Assembly: GCF_964275005.1 (NCBI RefSeq)
Contig: NC_092702.1
Location: 9,204,830 to 9,268,829, forward strand
Direction of reading: 5' to 3'
Origin: Diadema setosum
Taxonomy: Eukaryota > Echinodermata > Echinoidea > Diadematoida > Diadematidae
Length of the DNA: 64,000 nt
The notes under the pieces were generated by a model that saw only the letters and a program-made list of their open reading frames with translations, ran no database searches and was not told the origin of the DNA. The position numbers were made by a program, and so were the translations under genes. Shown piece after piece: positions 49,731 through 62,600 of this stretch; within the stretch, counting starts at the first letter, position 1, and every line of letters begins with the position of its first letter.

Positions 49731-52700
49731 CTGGTGGTGGGGGAAGAACACAGGACAATTACAATCTTGCAATTGAAAAGCTATAGATTTTTGTGAAATG
49801 ACAACTGTCATGGCTACTAATAACACACTGATCAATTTAGTGCCTATTTACGTTGATGTGGGGAAATTTGTCAATCACTTGCAATAAAAACAACTTGAAG
49901 CAAGAATTTCATCAATTTTAATAATTACGCAGTCCCCGCTGCATGCCATAATGATCAAAACAAGCACTGGCTGGTGGGTGAAGCTGGTCTAGAGGATAAA
50001 ACGCTTCTCCGGTGATCAGGAGGTTGTAGGTTGGAATCCTGCTCTAGTATGTATACCCATGATTTCTTTTGTCATGGCTACTACTAAAACACCAGTCAAT
50101 TCAGTGCTTATTCATTTGATGTAGGCAATTTGTCAATCAGTTGCAATAAGCAGTGTTCCTCACATCAGTTCAACTTTTAAAGAGGAAATAATGTACTAAT
50201 GGATCAAAACTGCTAGTCTGATAAAGGGATCAAGTTCTAAGCAAAGAAGGTGGGGTAGAGAGGGAAGGTCTCCCCAGGAGTAGTAGCAGAAGTAGTAGGA
50301 AGTAGTACCAGTAGTAGAAATAGGAGTTAGAGCAGTAGAGTAGCAGTAGATGGTAGTAGTAGTTGTTGTAATTTAGTCACAGATGCAGTAAAAGTATATG
50401 TGGTAGAAATAGTAGAAGAAGCATAAACTGTAACAGCAGTAGCCATAGTGCAGTTGTAGTACATATATGTAGTAGGATTATTAGTGGTAGGAAAAATAGA
50501 AGTAGTAGGTGTGATAGTACAGGTAGCAGAGCAAAGATTGCTTTTAAAGAGTAAAATATAAAAGTGACTCCAGATGGCTGTGCCATTTTGTGTAAACAAA
50601 GGAAAAGATATAGAGGGTTTGATATAGAGACTACACCTAGAACACTCATTCAGCCTGAATCTCAAGGCAAAGACAGAAAAAAAAAAAATTTTTAGAAACA
50701 GACCATAGATGGCGAGGCCCTTGGCGACACGGTCCTTGGAGTAAGCGTTGACCACCTGGGAGAAATGAGCCTCAGGGACGTCACAGTCCAGGAGGCGAAT
50801 GAGGTTACAGGCGGAGAGCCAATAGCCCTCAATGTAAGGAGCTAGGATACTCTGAAGGAAGTACAGTCTGCACAGTGATTCCTGGCTTGTGTTCACCTAG
50901 CAACAGCAACAGCAGAAAGACATATCAAACATGCTAGTTAAGCTGCGTTTACACCATGTTCCTGGCGACCACGGTAGCCCCATTTGCCCCAAACATAGTG
51001 CGCCCTGGGTAGATGAGACATTCTCCTGTTTTTCCCCCCTTCGCATTCTAGTCTTCTTCCATTCAGTCCTCGCCCCGGTGAACATAATAGCTATCAGACG
51101 CTGTTCTCACGGCGTCTGGTAAGGCTAAACTATCAATATTTTCAGTTGCGTCCCGCTACGGACAGCCTCCAAGTTTTATTACGGCCTATTACGTGCCGCC
51201 CCATTTTGTTATGTTCACCCCATTTTATCGCTGGAAATAAGATTCCTCATTAGCACAGGGACTGCTGTGGCAAATTTTTCGACAGTCTAAAAATCTGACA
51301 TGGCATCAACCGCAAATATGGCCTGTCATGTTTGCCTATCCCATCCCAAGGCGTTGTTTCAAGTCCATCCCGTTTTGTCCATGGTGGCCTGAAACGGGGC
51401 TGCCGGGGTCGCCGGGAACATGGTGTGAACGAAGCTTTAGGAAGACAACAGCAGTATTGTTGAAGAAGCAAACATACAAACAAAACTTACACAAAAATAA
51501 TCATGACAATGATGGGTTGAAGTTTGCTTTGAATTGTTGATTTCACTGATGTCTACGTTTGCAATCATTTCAACATAATATTACCCAAATCACAAAATTT
51601 ACTGAGAAACCATGACTACTGCAGGGCATCATCATATATATGGGTATATGGGACTAGTAAAATCATATCTGAATAACACAACAATTAAAACATCAGATAC
51701 AACACTTTTAATTTTGTCTTAAAACTGAACTCAAGCTCTGTCTGATCATGAGAGAAGAGTGAAATTTTGCCAATTTTCTTCCCATCACTTTTTTATAAAC
51801 TTTATATTGAGCTTTCATACTCTTTATTCAATCTCAAAGACTGCACACTGACTACACTCAGGAAATAGGTTTTGACTGTCTAGAACATTGATAGCAGTAC
51901 ATAAAAATCAAGAGAAAAAAAAAACCTAAAAAGAAAATATTAGGGTCAGATAATGTCATTCCAAACAAGACAGCATGGCATCGAAACAGACTGTCTAGTC
52001 TATGGGAAGAAAATCGCTACAAAAATAATACCCGTCTTTCTGAAGTAAACGTAAATCAATTAAGGAGAAATGTCACTACCTCCCCCCCCCCCCCCCCCCC
52101 CCCCCAAAAAAAAAGAACTTACTGAAAATCTTGAAGGCTCACCTCAATCTTCAGGTCAACTATGGAGGGCTCTTCATCACTGTCATCACTGTCCCAATTT
52201 GCCATTTTTCTCACTCCATGCGACAATTTCTTTGGTGCTGCAGTCTCCTTTTGGACAATAGGATGAAGTATGAAGTAAGTTTACAAGCAAGCTGCATAAA
52301 CCTAAACCATTGGCATATATGCACATGGGCACTACTGTACACCTGACCTGAAAATCTAGAAATTGGCCACACGACAGTACCAGTCCATCAAATGCAATTT
52401 CCGATTACTGGTTAACATTTTTCTTAGATTCTGTATGTTTTCAGAAACATAAAACTGTTTGGTTATGGGATTTATTTCCCATTTCTTCATACTTCTGAGT
52501 AAAAAAAAAAAAAACAAAACTGAGGAGACAATGATTTCCAGTGTTAAATAAGACTGTGATGTATGTTTCTTTGAAATCCTGAAGGGCATCAGATCACGAC
52601 TGCAATATTTTGCCAGACAGCTATGAGACCAAACAATTTTCTCTCTATGACGAAGAATTTAATTACTGGGCAAACAAAATCATCTTAGCACATTGCATCA

Positions 52701-55700
52701 CCCCGGAAGACTGGGCATCAACACAGTCAGTCACAGGGCAACAAGCCAAAACCAATCTTCCTCATACAGCAGCTCTAGAGATAGCGAGTTCCCCTCACCT
52801 GAGGTATGACAACTTCACTCAGCACCAGCTGGTCAATTGCTTCTGAGATAGCATGGCTGATGTTCCCACAGGGCTGTAGACAAGAGGTAAAAAACATCAC
52901 ACAAAACGTACACTGAATGCATATCACCATTTTGAGAAGCCGCTCTTTGTGAAGTTAGTCTGGCTATTTGCAAGTTTTTGAAGGAAACTGGGGCTGGAGA
53001 GGGCCGGGGTGGAGCCTGTACCTTCATCTCATTTCACATTAGTGTAAATAGTTCCCCTCCAGCACTGACAAATGAAGAAGTCCAGACATATGTTGCTATG
53101 ACAGAGTACAACTACTTTTGCTGTCTTCATGCACTATACTCCCTTAAAATATGACAAAGTAATGTATGGATGAAATAGATATTCCTCAACATTTTATCGC
53201 ATATCACTAGCTTTGATTTCCCAACTACTACTTTTCACAGCACATTTGCAACCCCTTTGTCTAGCTCTCCACATGTCTAACTCAACACAATCTTTTACAA
53301 CTGTTTAAAACAGTTATATGCAAGTAGTTCAACATGTAGACCTTTGTTTTGACTTGTATATCCATGTTTTCCAATTTCATGAATTGTTTGTTTACATTGT
53401 GCTCTGTCTCATTTTCAGGTGTCTCCATTCCATCCCTATCAGTTCTGTGTTGTTTTTCCCTTTCAGCTTGTTTTATTTCACTTTGTATTTTCTTCATATC
53501 CATACTGCATAATAGATTCATGATGTTGACTCTCCCTTCATCTTTTCACATCACAGGTTGCCTACCCATATCTTTAAAGGGGATGGCGAGTAACTGATCA
53601 GTGGGAATCAGTGGGAATACTGGGGGGTGATTGTTCCAATCCTTGTGGGATTCATTTAACCCTAACTTACCTGTGGGGGGGGGGGGGGGGCCATAATGGC
53701 GCCCCCTCGATGAATTCCGCGACCATTCCAGTGCGCAAAATTTTTTGACCGCGCCGTTCGCTGACTTTTTAATTTCAAGTCTCGCGCAACTTTTGAGACC
53801 AAATTTGTGGCACCCAGGCATACCGTTCCGAAGCCACGCCCCTTCAAAAAACTTTCGTCAACCCCAAAATTGCTCAAAAACATGATTTTGTGTACAAAGT
53901 CAATACAAATTGTGTTTTTTCAATTAATTCATATAAAGATTCATATTTTTAATTTCAATGGCTGAAATCAGTTTATTTTAGTATAATCATGCTTCAAAAA
54001 ATGTGTCTGACAAATTCTACTGAAAAAACAACAAAAACAAAAGTTCGAAAAAACAAAGAAACACATAAAGAATTGATGAAACAATAACAAACATAAGAAA
54101 TTAATTTTGATACTGAAATTTTTGTTATGCACAAATGTTCGAAATGTCACTAGGAATATTTACACCAAAAATCAGCATTCCATAAGCTTTCATAAGCCAA
54201 TTACAGACGAAAATTATTTTTTTTTGCATATATTTGCATAATTAATTGATTTGAAATAGAAAATGCAAATTTTTTGAAAATTTAACTTAACAGTCTTGTA
54301 GATTACATCCGGCCTTATGTTCATGCAAAATTTTGCGGCGATCGCGCGATCAACGGCCGAGATCTGAAGGGGGGCCATAATGCCCCCCCCCCCCCCCCCC
54401 CAGGAATTCAAGCTCGCTAAATAGCCCAGGTAAGTTAGGGTTAAGAGTACATTATGTATCTATTGTTGTGTGAAAATTATTTGCTTCAGAATGGTCTCAT
54501 ATTCAAGTAATGTGCAGTTTAATGTTTCCAGGTAACATGGGCGATTAAACTGCACATTACTTGAATATGAGACCATTCTGAAGCAAATAATTTTATATAG
54601 ATATATTTTGTATAGACTCAGTTTCACCATGTGATGTTAAAGAAACTTAGTTAGAGACATTACTACATGTGACATAGTTTGGTTACATTCAGCTACACAG
54701 TGCATCTCACCGGCACAAAGGTGAATTCAAACTGCAGCATGTCGCACAGCTCCTCCGCCTTGCGCGCGAGCCGATCCCGCGAGAGAATGATGGTTCTCTT
54801 CCTCGCATTGTCAATCACGAGGAGATCCTCGTTGCACAGAGCCAGCAGAGCTGAAGCTGTTTGGGAATTTGTGGAGAGCAAAAATATCTCATGCTATGAA
54901 ATCATGAATTATTATCTACACAGTTATCTGGTCATTTTGCCTTGTTTGAGATATGAATTAATCAATATCACCTGACGCGAGTATGGGGGGGGGGTAGGCA
55001 TCAACAGAATATAACCTACCTTCAGGTATTGGATCATAACAGCCAGTCACAAAAGTTTATGAAAAACATGCAAACCAAGAAGGAATAAAATTAATGTCTA
55101 ACACAAGTTCTCTAGTCTCCTTTCAAAATCATTACTAGCAAAATATTGGGCATTCATCTGGGTTTGCACATCAGTAAACTCTGTCTAGACTTGGGACATT
55201 GATATCTACCTGGACATAGACATCAGTCATCTATGTTGACATGGACATATGTACATGTATCTACTGCTTTCTTTACTGTCAATATTAGTTTAGACTCTGA
55301 CATAAGAGTTAGCCTAGACTTGGGCTTAGACATTGGACTTTTGTGTAGGCATTTTGCTGGATTTGGACAGTGATATCAAGGTGGACAAGGACATAAACAT
55401 CTTGATCTCTCACAACAGTATCTATTTGGACTCTGAATTCAAAATCTATTCAGTTGCATACATATGTATCTAGACTTTGTGCAAGCTATCACACATGTAT
55501 CGTCATTACTGCCTTCACCATTTTAAACTCACCCACAATAGATTCCATGAGAAATACAGACACCAGCCCCGCACCATAGTACGAGAGCTCAAAGACGTGA
55601 GGTAGGCCGGTGTTGGGCACTATCATCTCCCTGACCACTTCAGCCTCTGGACGGGCCGCCGTTGGGGGCACGATGTCTGGCTGGACACGGGCCCGGTGCC

Positions 55701-58700
55701 TGGCCACCAGGTCGGGCCCAAGAAGGGCTACAGTGTGCTTGATCACATCGGCTGTCTCGCCCGTGAAGCCCACGTCACGGCCGCGGAGCATCACATCACG
55801 CTTCAGATTGTCCACTGCTTCGACAAGTTGAGCCATCTCCACACCCTGATTAAAAACAATATATATAAAAGTAGGTCTTCTTTATCCAGGGTAGCCTCTT
55901 CAGTGTTGCCACTGCTCTACCAGAGGGCAATGCCTTTATCATTACCCTAGCATTGACAAGTACCCATTTATACACCTGGGTTGAGAGGGACATTGTGGGT
56001 AAAAACATCTTGTCCAAAGACATAAGCACTGGGCAGGAATTGAACTTGGGTCCTCTGATTGGGAGATTGCGAGGCCTCCCCCCAACGTTCAGCGCGATGT
56101 ATCGCTATTGTGAAAAGCTATCGGCGCGACTTTTTTCGTTCGAGTCTCCCGTTTTGACACCAAATTTGCGATGCCCGGGCGTGCGTATCCAAAGTTGCGC
56201 ATAAATATGTATGTGCATGCCAGACCAAAAATTGCTCAAAAACGTGAATTCGTGTACAATTTCAATGCAAACTGTGCTTACAGGCAAATTTCATAAAAGC
56301 GTGGTTATTTTGGGGTTTTATTGATTAAAATCAATTAATAACACATTTTCTTGTTCGGAACAATGTCGGGGACAAATTTCATCGAAAACACAATGAAAAA
56401 TATAAAGTCGAAAAAACAAAGAAATACATAAGAAATCAAAAAACAATAAAATACTTAAGAATTTTTTTTTTTCTGATGGCACAATTTTTTTCTCATACAT
56501 TTGCCAAGGACACTAAAAAGAATATTTACACAAAAAATGTGCCTGTTTGAAGTTTTATTTAGTGATTTATACCAAATTGTCTGATATCATGCATTATGAA
56601 TAAATTAGCATAATTTACCATAAATGATAATTTCTTTCAAAAAAACTCACTTCATGGTACGTTAAATTACATCATAGGCAATGTGTTTGCCAATTTTCGT
56701 CGCGATCCCGCCGTCGACGGCCGAGATCTGGAGGGGGCCTGGGAGACCCCCCCCCCCCCGCTCTATCATCTACCTAAATAGCCCGGCCTAGTTAGGGAAC
56801 AATGATTACAAATATCTTACCTGTCTGAATTTTGTCAGCAAGAGAAAAGCCACCAGATTTGTGCTCATCACTGTGTTAATCTTCACAGAATCTGAGATGG
56901 AGGAGGTAACCATTGTTTACAAAAAATTAGACAATTTTAGACTTCTCCATACCACACATTTTATGCAATAAAAAATGGTAAACTTCAGTGTGCGAAGGAG
57001 TACAGATGGATTTGCAGGGAGAAAACTCATGCTCGTTTCACATTCATCTACAAAGACTTAGACTGTGACCAAGCAAGTGTAGGTAGAGTTAAGTGCCACA
57101 TATCAATACATCAAGAAATTTACAAAATTGGATACCAACTGTGAATGATTTGAAATCTACAAACTTTTGTATAGGCACAACCATTCAGTCCACACAAATT
57201 GTCAACCCAAACAAGTAAGCAGTAAAGGGGTATGTAATCAAGTTCCTTGTGCATCTGTTTCAGTATCAGTGAAGCACAGTCACAATATACTTTTTGTTGA
57301 AGACAAACCAAGTTAAAGAGAAATATAAACACCATTTTGTTTTATGAAGGTCAGGACTATTCCCTGGGTCATGTTAAAGGACAAGTCCACCTTCACATGC
57401 TTAAGGATTGAGAGAATGCAGCAATATCAGTAGAACACATCAGTGAAAGTTTAAGGAAAATTGGAAAATCTGTTCAATAGTTATGATTTTTTTTATTATC
57501 TTTTTTTCACTGATATGTTTTACTGATATTGCTAAATTTTCTCAGTCATTATGTTTATGAAGGTGGACTTGTCCTTTAAGATAGATCTCATCTGAACTTC
57601 TACACCTTTGCTTCATTAACGTCACAAATACTTGAACGCTCATTGTGCCACAATTATGCCACGGTGTGCTTGTGGTTTGTAATGCAATACAAAGCACAAT
57701 GTGGCGGGAGCTTGTATAAATATAACTTTTCATTGTTTAGCTTCCATTGTTCTATAGACCACTGTGATTATAGAAGAATACAAGAAGAAAAATATGCAAA
57801 ATTCATACACACAAAAAAGAAGAAGAAAAAGTAAAGCATCACAGCAAAGAAATCCACTGGGTACAACTGTTAACTTAACACTCAATATTCAACATCCTCA
57901 CATAATGTTTGTTTGATATATATCAAACAACAAAAAAATATCTGTTCAGTTCACTCAATTATGCTATATCAAAGAAAACTAGTTCAAAAACCAAAATGTT
58001 CGTATCACTATGACAATGCACAATAAGGGGAAGACAGACAAAGCAAAAACCCATCCAAGACACAACACAAACCCATTCAAGACAAAGCACGAATACTGTA
58101 TGAAAGGTGGCACAAAGGTCAACCAAGTCACTCACCATAGACGATGTGTTCTCCGAGACCCCTGATGAGTTGTCGCTGATCCTCAATGACCACGTCCATC
58201 CCGTAGATGGAGTGGTCACTGACGGCCTTCTGCAGTTTGGGCCTCTTTGGAGTGACCGTTGAGAGGTCACTGTTGAGTGCCGTGGGCATTGGAGAAGCAC
58301 TCAGGTACTCCTATATTAGTCAACAAGGAAGATAATGCAGTAGTGTATGAACAATGGAGGGGGGGGGCTGGGAAACAAGGCATGTTATATAATGGGGTAA
58401 CACCTATTTCTCCAATCACTCCCTTCAAACACGTTTTAAAAATTGTTGCAGAAAAGTCTCACACCTTGCCAATGGAAAGAGTATAAAGATTTTTTTTTTC
58501 CTACCATGCATGCAGAAATCCCAACACAATCCATTTGTATTAAAAAAAAAAACTCACCAAACTAATACAAAAAGCCTCAAGACTACGGAGCAAAAACTTA
58601 CATTGTAATAACAAAAAGATGCCACAAAATCAAATGAATTCTTAAGAGTTATCAAATCAATGTTCATGTTATCATAAACAAGAGACCCGCGGGTCTAGCG

Positions 58701-59589
58701 CTCACCTGAGTATCGCAAGTTCACCTTTCACGCAGTCACTAATCTAAATTATTCACAGCTCTACTAAAATTTGACCAGGCATTCTCAAGTAGAAGATGAA
58801 AATGTACAATAAGGGCCCAAATTTTTTAAGATTCCTTAATTTGGGGGGATTTGGGTGGGGCATGGTGCCCATTTTAACAAATTGAGTTCCTAACCCCCTA
58901 GGGATGCTACCTGCCAAGTTTGATGAAAATCGGTCTTGGGGTTTTCAAGAAGAAGATGAAAATGTAAAAAATTTACGCACGACGGACGCCGGACGCCGGA
59001 CGAAGGGCGATCGCAATAGCTCACTTGAGCCTTTGGCTCAGGTGAGCTAAAAAGTCAAGACAGCTACAATTTGTATAAAAATTTGAGCAAAGTCGGGTAA
59101 TTACTACAAAAATCATGATGTTTAAATGCAGGAAATCTATTGATTTATCAATTTATGGTCGACTTAAAGAAGTTGCCTTGGTGAGGCAACTGGTATCCGT
59201 TTTAAACTCCACACTTACCAAGACTGCCACGTACCAAAAAAACAACAACAAACAAACACATAAGAAATCAAGATAATTCAAAATATATCACTGTACCTTG
59301 AGAGAGAATGGCTGGGCAAAGTCCACACGTACGTTTCCAAAGCCATTGGATAAGACATGCCAGATGCCTTGTACAGCACGGAAAAACGTCTCCCTCTTCT
59401 TGGGCATACCCTGCAAGACACACACCGGATCTAGTGATTTAATTTTTTTATGGTTGACATTTGATGTGGGCAACAGAAGTTGCAGGTGGAGTGAAGGAAT
59501 ATACATATTTTAGCAGGATGGGACAGTAGCACACCCATAAACAACCACTGAATGACAGTTGAGAGTAAAATATAAAGATTGTAGGTTAA

Positions 59590-59671
<82 letters not shown>

Positions 59672-62600
59672 TTTAGAGTGTGCATGTGATCCACTCACAC
59701 AAAAGCTGGCTCAAGAAGGTGCTGTATTGTGACAACCACTTGTTTACGGATGGTCAGAAAAGGTCATATCCAGATTATGGCAGTCTGCAGAAGGCAGTTA
59801 AAATTGATATGCTGCCAAGTGGTCATCATGTATTTTGGCTGCCAGGAGAATTTAGCCACTGTGTGGATTTAAAAAGAAAAAAAAAGAAAAAAAGATTTTG
59901 CTAACTAAATAGATCACAAGGTTTACTTGTCCTGGGAATAGTTTGTTCTACCCCATAGCTCATCTCATGATAAATTCCACTGGTTGCCAATCAACCAGCC
60001 ATCAAGCTTTGGCCACTACCAGTAATCAGATCCTGACCACTTTTGATATCAAATTAAAAATTTCTCTCGTATACAGTGCACTCCCGTTACAACGAACACG
60101 GTTATAACGAAATTTCGTTATAACGAAGTAAATCTTCTGGTCCCAAAATTATCACCATTAAAGTCTATGGTACAAAATTCGCTTATAACGAACACGGTTA
60201 CTGCGAAATTTCCGTTATAACGAAGTCTTTTCCGAGCACCACAGACAAAGAAAAACAAAAGAAATGTGCTCCGTTATAACGAAATGCGAATTGCTTTCAA
60301 AAATACGTAGCGGAACAAGCATTTATAGCGTCTCTGCATGGGTGAACGCTTCACACCACTGTGTGTTCGCTCCTTGTGTCACACACAGTTTCTGAGGGGA
60401 ACTTGCGTTTATCATTGTAATACAGTTATCCCATCACATTTCACATAGCTTTGCAGTGCATGATGAGTATTCAGCAAACATAATATACGTGGTTCCTTGT
60501 TTTCGTTATATATTGTATTTGTTCGGTTATAACGAAATTTCGTTATAACGAAAGAAAACTGCCGGTCCCGAGCATTTCGTTATAACGGGAGTGCACTGTA
60601 GTAGATGGGGAAAATAATCTCAAAATGTCAAAAGCTCCATCTCAAGCTCTGTTCATCTACTACCCAGTAAATATATTCCCTAGCTGTCCATAGCATACTC
60701 ATTGTGTAGAAAACGGTAACCATGTGTCCTAAAAAGTCATGACATCAACAAGACTACTCCTTACCATCTGCTCGTTACTGAAGCTACCGTCTAGAATCTT
60801 CTCATAGCTGATTGATGTGGGGATGATGTAGGCATCTGAGATGATATCTGCCAGTCATCAATCAAAGGAGAAAAACATCTTCTAATTATGAGGTGGAACA
60901 AAATTGGCCTTTAAAACAACAAAAGCTACGCACAGTGAGTCGACTCTGAGGACAATGTGTGTGATTCCTATGCATAAGGTTCCTGTTTAAATCAGTAGTA
61001 AGAAAATTAGAAAAGTGAATGGGCATATCACGAGAGACAATATGGCATCAAATTCCTTCAATAGCCGCATTTACACAGCGCGATTTTTAAATATCAAAAT
61101 TGGGATATTTTGGTTCTGCGTTTACACTTGCGCAAAAGCATGTGAAGTTTGAGCTTCACGAAACATCGCAATTTTTTGGTCGGTAGTGCACATGTGTAAT
61201 TTACCTCTCTTCAACACGGTAGACGAGTGGAAGCGCGGGCTATTCGTATTCACTGCAGTGCAGTCTATTTTGCTCACAGCTAGCTAGCTGCGGTTGGAAC
61301 ATAGAGCCAGGGCTTTTTATCAGTCCAATGCACACATAAATTTGTGTTTCTCAAGAGTGTAAACTTACGGTAAAGCTATATAGCTTGCTACATTGTATAT
61401 TAGATCACATACGTAGCAGGTGTGTAAAACTTCAGCTTAGTATGGGAAAGTTGATGAAAGTAGCATTCAGGAGGATCATGAAATTTCGCCGATGTGACGA
61501 AAGTGAGAAGTAGGACTTGAAGTTAGGACTGGTATCTCATCAGGCGACAGCAAGAACTCACCATTGTTTTACCGACACTGAATTGTTACGATCCTGTATT
61601 CCACAAAGTCAACGTATACCAAGAACAGTATGGGCACTCCCAAAATCAATGCATTTCTGGGAGAACATTATTTTGTTAAGTCGTTATGAGGTGATGATAC
61701 GTGGTTGGAGAACTTCAGGTTTGTTACTAGTTTTCATATACAATATAGTTTCATCAGGGAGGTGAGAGACCACGAGCCGAGGATCGGCCGTTTACCTGTA
61801 CAGCATGCACCCTGTACTCTGGCCAGCGGGTACTCTCTATATGTTCCACAGAGGGATTGGGAGCGTGTAAACGCCCGGTGCAATCCGATACCGAAAGTCA
61901 CGTGAGGAAAAATCGCGATATTTCTGCAGCTTGGGTTTACACTTGCTAAACTTCGCCTCAAACATCGCGATGTTTCAAAAAAAAATCGCACTCCGGCTGG
62001 CGATTTTTCTGGTGATGTTTCAAGGGCATTTGGGTGTAGTTGCTTAGTAACTTGCACACAAATTTTTTCCAAGCAAGTGTAAATGGGCCTAATCTATGAT
62101 TTGAGACAACTGAGAAGCTGTGGCTGAATTTGAAATCACCATACTTTGGTGGATCACCTATCAAAGATAGACATTAATAGATTACTAGGCAGATACAAAT
62201 TCAGCATACTTTCAGTTGAATGAACAAACAATGTTCATGAACACTTATTCAAATATCATACAGCATATGATGCATAAAATTGACCTAAAAAGAAGGTTTA
62301 CAGACACATTGTATAGAAATATCATAAAGTGCTTGCATATTTATAGAGGGAGAACACTCGCTTCACATACCATCCCTGTATGCATCCACAACACAGGAGA
62401 GGAGACCTCCCTTTGGAGCAAGTGCTTTGCCACTTCTTGATCTTCCACCCTCTGGAAAATGCAATAAAAAGATTTGAACATAATATTGCTGAATATCATT
62501 CAATGACAACACTTGTCAATAATAAAAAAGAAAAGAAAAAAGAAGAAACAGTTTGATATTTATGCCTCATATGCGTAAAACAAAATGCCCTACACAGGTA

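Noticed and set aside
50327-50703. Continuation of the GPAM penultimate exon as a 189-codon frame
   Set aside because: The frame crosses a GT donor at 50703 into an AGT/GTA-rich intron; the conserved AIYAES junction shows splicing.
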